Positions 43,872 through 55,900 of a stretch of 64,000 nucleotides of DNA are shown here, piece by piece (the stretch's first letter is position 1; each line of letters starts with the position of its first letter). This DNA comes from Annulohypoxylon bovei var. microspora (taxonomy: Eukaryota > Ascomycota > Sordariomycetes > Xylariales > Hypoxylaceae). The notes under the pieces were generated by a model. The model was not told the origin of the DNA and did no database searches. It worked only from the letters and a program-made list of their open reading frames with translations. The stretch is taken from NCBI GenBank assembly GCA_022836615.1, contig MU405374.1, positions 1-64,000 of the forward strand. Reading direction: 5' to 3'. A program made the translations under genes and the position numbers.

Positions 43872-46510
43872 CGTGACACAACACGATCAGCACGACTCTT
43901 GGATAGGTTCGAATTTTTTCTTTTGTTTGTCAACTGCGGCTGGCCACGTGCATTTTCCTGCCCAATCCCGAAAAAATGCGTTCGAATGGGAGCCTTCACC
44001 GCTCAGCTGCTTCGACCTAACATCGACGCACATATAGGATCGATCGATCCACTTCGGCCTTCGTGTTGGGTCGAGGCTGACTTTTGGGCACACAAATGTG
44101 TGTTTGCGTATTTTTTTATTTAAATATTTCAATATTGGAAGTCGGGAAGTGGGGTCGAAGAGGTTGGTTATTGGCCTATCGGAGTTTAGCATTTCTTGCC
44201 CTGCCTTTATATACACAGATGTGTGCCAGCCGCAATCTCTAGGTAGGTACCTACTAATGTTCCTTCAATATTCCGAATGACGACTGAATAAAGTAACCGG
44301 GTAGATCTCCCGTTAGCAAACATAGGTACTCCTTACATACCTACCTATGTACCTACCAAGTGCTCAAATATTAAGAGCTCGCTCACCTTGCAACCCCGGT
44401 TAGTGCCCGGATGCGCTAACAATACGATAGTTACTTGAACTACTACATAGTAGACTGCCTAGATGTGAGCACTGTATACTAAAGCTTTAGTCTAACGCTA
44501 ACATGACATGTGCCGATTTGGGATGTCATGAACAGTTCGGTACGATGATCTCTCGAGGCGATAAGAAGATTTTGTGAGCGGTGGGAGATGCCCCCTGAAT
44601 ATTCATTGCTTGATACGATCTGCACGCGGAAACTTCATCTACCTGTACACGTGGCTATGAAACATCTTGATATTAACTCCCCTTTTATTGGAACGATCGC
44701 CACGAATGCATATGAATATTTCCGTGTCACTTCTCCATCAATTACCGCAGCCATCAATCGAAGACCGTTGATGAAACGAGCAGGTAAAAAAATTCCATAT
44801 TCCCTTGTTGTCTGATATGTTATATCCACCACCTATTTGCACATTTACAGCCATCTCTTCAACGTTGATGATAACATCTCCTATACTGCCGCATCGAACT
44901 ATATGTATGGTCGATACTCATTATGGCATAATACATATAAAAGAGGAAGCTTGTATTAGTTTACCCGTAAAGACATTGGCTCTATTGCGTCTACTGCAAG
45001 CGCACTAGCCGATAAAAGGTTGAGTTTCTTAATCCAACATTACTAGGTAGCTATTATATCCCAATGGGGTCCCAGCGCTAAACAGCCAAACTCAACCTGG
45101 TGGGGAGGATCCGATAACGCAATTCGTGGGGTAAAAAGTGGGATAATTAGTACCAGCACCTAAGGCCATGAACAATTGAAGTGGGATGTCTTTTACATAT
45201 GACTGTTACACCGTGCGAATATCGGAACGACCTACATCATCTGCAAAATACATCCTAGATACATCCTCATATGCATATTTCGGTATCGCAAGAAATCGTC
45301 CAACGGATTGGTGCAAGCTTGAAGAATGAGACAAGGGAGAATATGTACGTACGTCCCTACGTACATACATAAAACCAGCATCAATCCATCAACCCATCTA
45401 CACATACCTAAAGGTACCTAGGTATCTTACAATGCCGGTTCCGCTCCATCCCGTTGGGTTATTTGACTCTATCTAATCTCTGGGGCTCTCCGTCTAAGGT
45501 TTATGTATGGTCAGAACTGTGATATAGATAGTCGCAAACAAGAAACTTCATACCAAATAATTTGGGCTGACTTTTAAGTCGTCTCGTCTGTTCCTAGAAA
45601 TCAAACGGCAAATCTTGATTCGCTATCGACTTTCGATTTCGCAATAGACTTCCAACCTCGGCATCCCACGTGGTGTTTCTCGAGCAGTGTTTCACTGCAC
45701 TTACACTACACCTAGCCTTGTGATTCCTAGTTCGGCACAATATTTATTTGTTTATTATTTGTCGAATGTGCAAAATCTTACAATTAAACTTACATAGTTC
45801 ATAGTCAGCACTCTAAGCATTACGGGAATTATGGGAATCATAGGAATCGTGGGAATTAGGCGGAATAGGTATCTTGAGAGATGGCAACGAGAGAAACAAG
45901 GTAGCAAATAATCATCGAGTCACCTGTAGAATATAGCTCGAGAATTGTGTGCAGTCTCTCTATTATGTATAAAGCTTCCCAGGGGGTAGTAGGACACCCT
46001 GTCTACCAACGAACAAAGCTCACTTCCTGTCGGAGTGGAAATAAGCAAAAAGGTGAGTAAAGAGTTGATTTGAATAGAACAGGAATAGCAGGAACACCAG
46101 AGAATACCAACGCCGCAACCCCGGATCAAAGGCTTTCATGTAAACTCATGTAATCATACAGAATCCCACGAAAAACCCGCGAGAACTCCCGAGGCCCTCC
46201 TCTTGTGGTATAGGTCTTCCGTTGACCTCCCAAGGTAATAAATATCAATGTCCGTTAAAAATCGTTGCAATGCTATGATGTTGATCCCTTCCAAGCCACG
46301 CCGCACAATAGGAAATGTCGACATCAATATCCACAATCCATCCAGGGTAGTGTCATTCCGAATCCAGACGCCGAAGTGTTGTGAAAATGGCAAAGGTATT
46401 CTTGCGAGGGTTATGAGTGAGTATCTAGGAAGAAAAGACGATGCGGACTTCGACCGCGGCTGATTATTGAGGGGCAAATCTGCCCAACATTCCGCCACAG
46501 TATCGGTCTA
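43872..46510. other. Long intergenic region
   Basis: No gene supported in 2.6 kb. TAGGTAGGTACCTA tracts occur at about 44239-44253 and 44337-44358. At about 45821-45862 a short GGGAATYATRGGAAT-like direct repeat is present. Short ORFs at 44588-44815 and 46154-46498 lack family or splice support. Confidence 0.5.
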
Positions 46511-47107
46511 TTACGGTAACATCGCCTTAATCTCTTCGTCGCTGAGTCGAATCTCGTGTACGGGTTCTCGACGGTTTTCTAAGGGTACGTAGTCGCAGTC
46601 GACGTAAGAGGGGACGAAGAGTTCAGGGTTCCACGCAAAGCCCTGGCTTGAGGCAAGGTAGGAGATCTATAGTACACAGTATTAGTAAGACAGGCCTTAC
46701 TAGACAGCGATCCGTCTGTAGTATTGATAGTGACATACCAATCGAGGTGCCCCATCCGGATCTCCAATGTTGATAACGGTGCACTCGTCCTTGCAGAAAG
46801 CAGAGCCTAAAGATAGCATGTCAGATTAATGCCTAGTTCAAGAGATGGGATGATGCAATCAAGAGTTCGTAGATAGGACAGTATGGGAAATAAGGAGGGG
46901 TTACAACATACTCAACAGACTCTGTCTACGCTGGTGTCCCGACCCTAGCTTCCGTGCGGATCGTTCTGGTGACGCAACACTGGAACTAGGGGTCTGTGGA
47001 GAGCTCGAATACGACGACGAGGATGAGCTGCCGCCGGCCTTGGGGGATTGATCATAGGCCGAGGAGGAGGAGCGGGCCGTCGGGATAGCAATTGTATTAG
47101 ACGACAT
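46511..47107 (-). CDS. Small Ser-rich protein of unknown function
   Basis: Three exons: 47107-46912, 46806-46739 and 46666-46511; 139 aa. The N-terminal half is low-complexity Ser/Pro (SSSSSSYSSSPQTPSSS) and ends in the phosphosite-like GHQRRQSLLS. The C-terminal half looks folded and conserved: SAFCKDECTVINIGDPDGAP, then LISYLASSQGFAWNPELFVP, VDCDYVPLENRREPVHEIRL and SDEEIKAML. Both introns are short and clean (GTATGT...TTTAG; GTATGT...CTATAG) and keep frame, strong evidence of a real gene. I do not recognise a named family. RRQS resembles a PKA-type site. The true start is the ATG at 47107; the frame above it opens on GTG. Confidence 0.75.
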
Positions 47108-48918
47108 TGTCACGGACACGGGTTCGGATGCCTCTCTTCTTTAGTGAAGACCACAAATTAATTAGCAGCGGTGAGGTGAAGAGAGACAACTATTTAAACA
47201 GAGTGGTAATAAATAGACAGGTTAAACGCCGACAGAAGATAACAAGTGACGATGAGGTCAAAGAGCTAAGAAAGAAAGAGGAGATTATCTGATCTTCACG
47301 TCAGCGACTCCCTACTATGAGTGTACAGCGACCAAGGAGGTAGAAAGATGTGATGTTGAGAGAATTGATGATATGCACAAGATAAAAAAGGACGAAAGAG
47401 AAAGTTCAATGTTGAAGTCAGGTCAGGTGCTAAGACGCCGCTGAGAGCCTTAGGAGCTTAGGAGGGAATCTACTCCGTGCGTATCTGCTGCACAGTACAT
47501 ACAGATGTAGCAGATGTAGAGGTTGGACATGGACAACTTGCATCGATGCGGGATGGAACAGGCTGGATAATGTAATGCTGTGTGCTGCGCTGTGCTGTAC
47601 CTTGGGCGTTATGTGCTGTACATATGGTACCGTAAGTAATAACTCAGCGGTAGTAGATGTAGTGAAGTGTGTAACCTGACTGCCTGACAATGTTATGTAG
47701 ACCCCAAGTTATTATGAATTGAAGATGGCGATACCAGTGCTGTCTGTATGTATGTGAGGTACGCCACCATACATAAAGTGAGATTCCAAGGTCTAAGGGT
47801 TGTTGGGGAGAGACTCGATTGACATTGACCCAGTGCGAAAGACGGAGGGGGATGATGACACATCGGGAGTGTTGAACTAGGAGGGACCCTTGCGAACCTT
47901 TAACGCGTGATCGATCTTAATTGGCTTAAATACAAGACGGCCTGTTCCAATCCGGTTAGGACCTTTACACTGTGCTGGCTCCACTGTACCTGCCTGCAGC
48001 ATTGAAGCCCCACAATGTACAGGCTGAGGTACCTACAGCCTCCTTTGTACGATGGGCACAATGGTGTACCCACGTATGTAAAGGATGCAAGAGGAATTAG
48101 TACAACGGCTTCTTCCTTACCTCTTTACCTCTTTGGATACCGTAATTCAAGGTACATGACTTGACCACCAGGCAGAGAACTAATGCAAGATACTCAAAAA
48201 GAGAAAGAGAGAAGAGAGAGAGGAGAGTACAATGCTTACCCCTTCAGGTACATACAAACGCTATCTACATATGTAAGAGCCGATGAGACCGTGAGATAAT
48301 ACATAGATCTAGGCCAAACGCAAGTCCAGTCGGGCGATGCCGGAAGATGATCTTCAGTAGGCTGGCTGGCTGGGACAGGATATTCTTTGAAATGATTGGC
48401 TGAGAGTCGTTCTATAATATGGGGTTTGTCGCCTTGGATTTGCAGTTATTCGCGAATAAATGACCAATCAAATAATGGTTATGCTGCTTTGATATCATTC
48501 AAGGCAATGCAGGTGCCGGCCATCTTAGAGCTAACAGTGGGGCTCAAAGTGGAGTTAAGTTTCCAGGAAGCCGGAAAAGCTATTAATCCTGTACTTTCCC
48601 TAAACGAATTAGCCCATCAACATGATCTTGGCAGGGCCCACAATTGAACGCTCAAGGCTGCAAGGCTGGCGTTGACATGGAAGCTGTAGGTAAGCAAGCT
48701 AAGCCGAAGCTGTGGCTGCTGTAAAGGGAAAACGTAACAACCATCAACTTCCATTCATCATCACATCATCCATTGATTTTTTCAACCTTCATCAACCGCC
48801 ATCGCCAACAACCAATCTCGTAGTTATCTCCTATATTCCGAATCCATTACGATTACGCGCTCCAGATATTTGTTTTATTTTCCTTAGGCAAAATAATTCC
48901 AGCATCGGAGTCGCGAAT
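47108..48918. other. Intergenic region
   Basis: Divergent gap between the Ser-rich gene and RPT3. Contains GCTGTGCT-type short repeats (about 47578-47600) and a purine run at about 48198-48230. No gene supported. Confidence 0.55.
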
Positions 48919-50343
48919 ATGGGTGATGTTCTCGTAGAAAATCCGGCCAACAACGTGGCACCGCATAACAAACCAATCCCGTCAACCATCCCGAATGTCG
49001 AGACAATCGAGGGTTTACCAGCGCAGGGTGGAGATGAGTACGCCGTATTAAAGAAACTGCAGAGGCACCTGGAATATATCCAACTGCAAGAAGAATACAT
49101 CAAGGACGAGCAAAGGTAGGGATAGACATGGATGGAACGCGACACCAAGCCTCCGTTACCCCGTTATTTGCGTTGACCGTTGGGACTAACAGTTGGGCTT
49201 TACAGAAGTTTAAAACGCGAACTGGTTCGGGCGCAAGAAGAAATCAAGAGAATTCAGAGCGTTCCGCTAGTTATTGGCCAATTTATGGAAGCTATCGACC
49301 AAAAGTGAGTTTTACCGGCTGAGCCAAATTTTGTACAACTCTATTGCCACAGAATCTAATTTGTTTCCAATAGCACCGGAATAGTCCAATCTAGTACAGG
49401 GTCTAACTACGTCGTCCGGATCTTGTCCACCCTAGACCGCGAGAAGCTAAAGCCCTCGTCCTCCGTCGCCCTGCACCGCCATTCCAATGCCCTCGTCGAC
49501 ATCCTCCCTCCGGAGGCCGACTCCTCCATCGCCATGCTTGGCGCTGACGAGAAGCCCGACGTAACATATGCCGATGTTGGTGGTCTGGACATGCAGAAGC
49601 AGGAGATCCGCGAAGCCGTCGAGCTGCCCTTGACACACTTCGACCTATACAAGCAAATCGGTATCGACCCGCCTCGCGGTGTGCTCCTTTACGGCCCTCC
49701 CGGAACGGGAAAGACTATGCTTGTAAAGGCCGTTGCCAACTCCACCACCGCCAACTTCATCCGCGTCGTCGGCTCCGAGTTCGTTCAGAAGTACCTCGGT
49801 GAGGGTCCTCGCATGGTCCGAGACGTCTTCCGTATGGCCCGCGAGAATTCCCCCGCCATCATCTTCATCGACGAGATTGACGCCATCGCTACCAAGCGTT
49901 TCGACGCCCAGACCGGTGCCGATCGTGAAGTCCAGCGTATTTTGCTAGAGTTGCTCAACCAGATGGACGGTTTCGACCAGACCTCCAACGTCAAGGTCAT
50001 CATGGCCACGAACCGAGCCGACACCCTCGACCCTGCTCTCTTACGTCCCGGTCGTCTCGACCGAAAGATCGAGTTCCCCAGCCTGCGCGACCGCCGCGAA
50101 CGTCGTCTTATTTTTTCGACCATCGCGAGCAAGATGAGCCTCGCCCCTGAAGTCGACCTGGATAGTCTGATTGTCCGTAACGACCCCCTCTCCGGTGCTG
50201 TTATCGCTGCTATCATGCAAGAGGCCGGTCTCCGCGCCGTTCGCAAGAACAGATACAACATCATCCAGGTCGATCTCGAGGATGCGTACTCTAGCCAGGT
50301 CAAGGGAACCAGTGACGAGAACAAGTTCGACTTCTACAAGTAA
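48919..50343 (+). CDS. RPT3: 26S proteasome AAA ATPase subunit Rpt3
   Basis: Three exons: 48919-49115, 49206-49304 and 49374-50343; 421 aa. The N-terminal coiled coil (LKKLQRHLEYIQLQEEYIKDEQR joined to SLKRELVRAQEEIKRIQ, cited in parts) and OB fold (TGIVQSSTGSNYVVRILSTL) precede the AAA domain: YADVGGLDMQKQEIREAVEL, Walker A GPPGTGKT, Walker B IIFIDEID, the second region of homology ATNRADTLDPALLRPGRLDR, and the C-terminal FDFYK. One of six ATPases of the 19S base that unfold ubiquitylated substrates. Splice joins rebuild conserved residues exactly. Convergent with LST7. Confidence 0.97.
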
Positions 50344-51341
50344 ACGAAGGAAACACCTCGATTTGGCTTGGTTGGGGAGTGGCTCATGACTTGGATTCGA
50401 GGAACGGGAGAGAGAAAGAAGAGGTTCTACGACTGGACGCACTTCAAGTTCGCTCTTACGTTGCGATAGGGGGCTTGGTGGAATAGAGGCGACCCCTTAC
50501 GATTACGACGGGGGCTAGCCAAGGTGTATAACTGTACCATCATATCAATACAAAGGGACTAATCATGAGTTTACTTTTGCGCAACGTGATTTATACATGG
50601 CCACGAAACTTGCATGTGATTATAAATTTGTAGTAATGACTTTCATTTATCTAGCTATATCCCATCTCTATCTATGATGGTTCTTTCCTATTCCATCTAT
50701 GATTGAAGTTGGAAGTTCAAGTCCCCGCCGTCCCTCGTCGTCCAGTCGTTTCTTTGAGTTGCCTTGGCCAATCCCATCTACCGTCCCTCTATATGGCCTT
50801 GCGCTTCCCTCCGGTAATGCATTGCCCACCCCTGAACCTTTTTCTTTTGTGCGCCCTTTTTAAATACGCCATACATTTCACCTAGACCCTCTGAGAATTT
50901 GACACGTCCTCAAGCGCAGACCCGTTATCGAAAAAGAAAAAAAAACGGCAAACCAATAACGGAATAGAATATGCAATAGTAATACATGGGGGTATCTTCC
51001 TCGAGGCTCAAGGAGAAAAAAAAAGACGAAAAAAAAAACACTTAAGTGCCAACGGAAGGGGAGGGCAGAGGTTGCTTCAACTCGACGTGTGGGTATCATA
51101 ATGCCAAGGGTCCCGTGGGGGAACCACCATGACCAACGACTGAGGAATTTGCAAAGAAATCCAAGGACGCTTGCTGGGGTATTTCATCCGTTCAAACAAA
51201 CAAGGTATATTCTCCGTCGATACGTCTCCGGTTCCTTAGTTGGATGCAGTAAGCTGACCAGCTGTTGTGCTGTCTCGCAAGATTCATGTAAACATTGCCG
51301 TGGATCAGGTTTTTGTGTCATATAACCACGGCCGGCCACGT
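50344..51341. other. Intergenic region
   Basis: Convergent 3' gap between RPT3 and LST7, with A-rich runs at about 50932-50946 and 51018-51040. No gene supported. Confidence 0.6.
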
Positions 51342-52985
51342 TCATGAGGAGAGAACGACGCCCAACTCCAACAATAGTTGCACGAAACGTGTATGCAACT
51401 CGATGAAGAAGTCAGGAAGGCCCACTAGCTCTGCAAGTCCGCGTGCCTTAGGCGCAAATCCACCGGGACCCATAGACCCACCCATGCGTTGCACGAAGCC
51501 GCCGCGGCCACCACCAGTAAGGAAGCTGCTTGTGTCGTTCGCCCTCTCTCTTGCTCGATCCCGGTCCAGGTTTGATCCACCAAATCCACCCCCGAGACCC
51601 AGTCCAATACCACTATCACGTGGGCCATCGCGACCAAATCCAGTTTGGCTATACGCCGCATTCAGCGCGGCAACGGGGCTGTTGGCCTCCTCGCGTTCGC
51701 GCTCTCGTTCGGCTTCTACTTCGGCAAGTTCTTGGATCCAGTTTACCAGATCTCGGAAAGCGGCGGATATGAAACTAAATGTTTTCATGGCAAGGCGCTC
51801 ACGGTGCGTACTAAGCGCCAGAAACGCGTAAACCCTCTTTCGGCCGCGGGCGTGTACATCCGGAATTCTAAATATGTACGCGGTCGTGTAGCCTGCAAGG
51901 GGGTCGCCAAAAAAGATTGGTCCGCCATTCGCTGCAGACTGTGGGTTCGGCGCCGCGGTGATATAGCCTGGCCCGTGATTGAACGGCACAGATGGGAACG
52001 GGGGCGGGATGCCAGATATCGGCGATGAGAGTGATGGACCTTGCTGCGATGTTTCCGGTCGCCGGGGAAGTGTCTCGAACGAGAGGGTCCGTAGACACGA
52101 GGCACGGACTATAGAGTATGTAGTCGGGACGACTGGCTCATGAGTTGATGTGTAGTCAAGATAGTGTGTATGTTGCGCTACACTAGATCTGGATGAGACG
52201 CTCGAATGCGATGTCGATGTAGTCGGCCGGCGTCGCGAAGCAGAGCGTTTGGTATGGTCTCCAGGTAAAATATCCTCTTCCGCATCAGAAGGATATGAAG
52301 ATTGCGGGTTCGAACTTGGCGGACTAAACTCGCCATTGCCTCCGTAGACCCGAGCATACGGAGCGCGTGTGCGCAATATAGGACCTCGCTGATCAGATTT
52401 GGAGTCTGCCGTTGTACTTGTGCCCTCGTCCTTCCCGCTCTTCGAGTCCTGTCTCTTGGGAAGCGTAAGAGCGCAGTTCTGGCATGGGTTTGCTCGCTTC
52501 GTGACATAGTCGTCGTAGGTTCGGCGAAAACTCGAGTCGCGCCGTAGGTTAGCTTTGCCGTTTGCTTCAGCGAAGCCGTCGGGCGCATTTCGGGGACTTT
52601 GGGGAGGCGTCTGAATAGCCGGCGTCGTAAGAGATGCAGCAGTAACAGAGTGAGCCGAGCCGCCGGGGCCGAGTTTCGACGCTCGAAGTAACGATGCGCG
52701 ATGCATCTGCGCTTCGTACTCAGTCGCTGAGCTAGATGAACTGCGCGGAGATCCGAGTGTCATTTTTCTTAAAGAATCGGTAACAGTAGTCTGCGCGCCA
52801 TGAGCTGCAGCACTCGTTTGCGGTCGTACTGGGTCGGATGTTTCATCGCAGCATTGCCCGCATGGCACTGGCAGGCCTTCGGTAACCATCAGAGGTGTCG
52901 GTCCATGCAAATCGCAGTAATGCGCCAGACATAGCTGGATATGGGTTAGTAAAGGCAATATTGCCGGCTTTGGAGATACCGTCAT
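51342..52985 (-). CDS. LST7: LST7, fungal folliculin (FLCN) homologue
   Basis: Single exon, 547 aa from the ATG at 52985 (MTVSPKPAILPLL); the longer upstream frame opens on TTG. The longin-type folliculin N-terminus is visible in three parts: ILPLLTHIQLCLAHYCDLHG with VTEGLPVPCGQCC; NPCQNCALTLP; and SIVRASCLRTLSFE followed much later by PIFFGDPLAGYTTAYIFRI and RKRVYAFLAL. Long Ser/Pro-rich insertions separate them, as in filamentous fungi. With Lst4 it forms a GAP complex for Rag GTPases at the vacuole, feeding amino-acid signals to TORC1. A Gly-rich stretch (GLGLGGGFGG) near the C-terminus is probably disordered. Confidence 0.88.
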   Translation of the reverse strand: MTVSPKPAILPLLTHIQLCLAHYCDLHGPTPLMVTEGLPVPCGQCCDETSDPVRPQTSAAAHGAQTTVTDSLRKMTLGSPRSSSSSATEYEAQMHRASLLRASKLGPGGSAHSVTAASLTTPAIQTPPQSPRNAPDGFAEANGKANLRRDSSFRRTYDDYVTKRANPCQNCALTLPKRQDSKSGKDEGTSTTADSKSDQRGPILRTRAPYARVYGGNGEFSPPSSNPQSSYPSDAEEDILPGDHTKRSASRRRPTTSTSHSSVSSRSSVAQHTHYLDYTSTHEPVVPTTYSIVRASCLRTLSFETLPRRPETSQQGPSLSSPISGIPPPFPSVPFNHGPGYITAAPNPQSAANGGPIFFGDPLAGYTTAYIFRIPDVHARGRKRVYAFLALSTHRERLAMKTFSFISAAFRDLVNWIQELAEVEAEREREREEANSPVAALNAAYSQTGFGRDGPRDSGIGLGLGGGFGGSNLDRDRARERANDTSSFLTGGGRGGFVQRMGGSMGPGGFAPKARGLAELVGLPDFFIELHTRFVQLLLELGVVLSS

Positions 52986-55900
52986 GGTCGGCCAAGATAT
53001 ATTCGAACACAGATGACTTGGTAGAACACACGTGCTAAAATAGAATATCGGAATCGAATTATGGTGAAGCACTGGCAACGCCCGGGCAGGCCATAATAAG
53101 TTGATCAAGAGTGGGGGTCAGGTTCACTAGAAGGAGTCGGTCTGGGGGCCAAGGGAGGGTAGGAGATGAGTAAGTTTTAAAAGACAAACAGGAAGGAGGC
53201 GGAAAGTTTCGCAAGGCAATGCTTATGAGTGTGAAAACGTCACCGTCGCGCAAGGGGGGATTGCAAGGTAAGTCTAATTTCAAGTTGGCAACTTGGGCAT
53301 CTGCGACAATCATAGCACCCGTACCAATCACGGTCGACAGTTGGCTGACTTGGGGCGTAGCGGCACATCGCTTCGCTCCGTGCCGTCGCGATGGTAATAG
53401 GGGGGACCGTCCAACATAAGCAGTCAAAGCAAGTAAGACCTGGGGGGCTAGGGGGGGCTGATGAGAGATGAGGGAGTGTGGGGGACACGAGGCTTCTAGG
53501 ATGGTCTGGAAAGGCGAGGCGGTGAAGGGATTCGACCAGGAAGCTAGAGGGGACCGGGAGGATGAATGGATAGGAATGGTGGGAGCAAGAGGGTGTGGGA
53601 CACACACATGTGTTCAAAGAAAGAGGCAAACCAAAGCCCTAAAAAGCTAAGGTATGCAGGTCAGACTAGTGGTAAACGGGATTTGTATCTAAGCTCTCCC
53701 AGTTTCTGTGCGTAAAAGTAAATTGGGGGGTTTTTTAGAGAGAGCTGACAAGACGCGTGACGCGACCATAGACTCAGAATAACCATTGGGTTTTGATGTT
53801 CTGGTATTCTGATGATCTGACTAGTCACGATGCAACATGGAAAAGGGGGCAGAGGGAATAAAAATAAAATAAAGAGGGAAAAAAGAAGAAGAAAGGTAGA
53901 AGATGACGACTTTACTTACTATGGACGTCATGACGCTTCCAACAGCACACAGCTGCTGTTTGTGGAGCGTTGCACCGCGGGGTTGTTCGACTTCAAGAGC
54001 GAACCAGTGTAGGTGAACCCAGCAAACCCAGTGAACCCAGTACCAATGAAGAGAGCAGAGGGCCAATGAAGTGACCCCCAAATATTCCAATCTCCCTCCC
54101 ACGCGCGTCCCGCGTTCTGGCCTTGTTCCCGTCTCTTTTATCCAACCTTGGAAGGCGGCCAAGCAGGGACCTTTTGTAGGATACTCAAAAGTATTATCTC
54201 ATTAGAAAAAGAACGATAGGGCACCAACACGGGCTGGTAGGTCGGGCTCTCTCTTTTCTTCTCTCAGATCCCCCCCCTGCGCCCACGGTTGCGTATGCGG
54301 CTGCGTCTGCGTCGGTGTTATCCAGTTCCAGGAAAGCGATGCGAAACGCGAAATGCGGAATGGGTTGTGCAGTCAATCACGAGCCACAATCCAAGTAAAT
54401 TCGGATCAGGATGACAAGACAGCAAATATGTCACCAATCGGCTCTTAGTCCTGTAATATTGATCCTTGTGTTTCGTTCTGGTTGGCTCACTTTTCCCAGG
54501 GCGGTCGCAAAGGAAGCCTCTCGCGGATTGGAGGGAAAAGAAATAGCGCTAAATAACTGCTGCGAAGCTGACCTCTAACTACCTAGGTACCTAGGTAGGT
54601 AGGTTGTGTGATGGCGGGGATCTAGGTGAAGCAGGTTATGGTAGGTGATCATGCGCGGAAAGGATGCCGGATGCTGGATGTTGGATTAGGTACTGAATAC
54701 TGCAAAGGATCGTGACAGCACTGCAGGTCGTGATGAACAGGTTGTACTGGAGAACTCTAAAAACAGCGATATTGTTAGCTACTAGGTAAGGGATTCCTTA
54801 GGTGTAGAACATTAATTAACGAGGAGGAATGGTTAGGGCATTCGAACTTTGAAGTTGAATAACCTCATGCAGGTTGTAAGTTCCAAGGTTGCATCCAAAG
54901 CTGTGCCTAAGGTTGTAATTGAATAACCTCGTGGCTAACCCATCAAAATTTTGAAACCTTCAAGGTTGCTGTGTAGGTACTAGGTAGGTATGAGGTAGTT
55001 GGTATAGAAGTTGACAGGTACGACGTACTTACCTAGGTAATATTATGATGTTGTCGGTATTACGATTGTTGCAGTTGCTTCTTTCTTTCCTTCGAACCCT
55101 TGGAACCTTAAGGAATGCCACGATGAGGCAGGTAAGATCACAACCTTGGAACCTACCTACAAGGTAGGAAGAATTGAAGGAAACTACACCCTAACGCTGA
55201 ATATCGCACATATCCCTTCTTATAAATTATTTTTCCTCCTTCTTTCAATGTTCCTTATTTCCTTTTCGATCAACGAAGTTGGCCTATGGTCGAAATTGAG
55301 GGTATTTCGTATGTAAATATTATTTTTAACTCCCTGCCAACGGCAACCAGTTCGTAAAAGTTGACTCGGATTTTATTGCCAATGGGGTTCTCTGCCTTTT
55401 TAATCATGTATTACGACCGTTTTCTCGCTGATCCAGAAGCAGACCTAGCCGATTAAGAGGGACCGCTACGACGTGGTACTGCCGGGACCTGGGTCTTTGG
55501 TTGCGGAGGGAAGATTCGCTGGGTGGTCGATACCACCTCAATCGCCTTAGTTTCGCGTTCCCGGATGCCCCAGCCGGTAGGGGTGGCCTTCTAGAAGAAC
55601 CACTAGAATCGCAATGCAGTACTGGGCTGGCTAGGAACACCTAAGTAGTCGTAGTATGCAGATGTGGGACTGCCACACCGACGAGACGGTGCTCACCTAT
55701 TATTAACCAGGTTCTTCGGCCCACTTGTCGCGTGTCGGTCTTGACCGGGGTTGCGACAATTCAGTCAGAAGGCCAGTCTGGGCAGGATTCCCCTCGTTAT
55801 CCGCTATCCTAATTGTTGGATACACGAGGATGGGAACCAGAAATAGACGTATTCTCTACCCCCGAATATATTCGCTCGAGTGAGTTTGATTTGTGTAAGC

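Noticed and set aside
53059..53607. 182-aa minus-strand ORF upstream of LST7
   Set aside because: Pro/Ser-rich leader-type sequence with no domain; probably LST7 5' leader or promoter.
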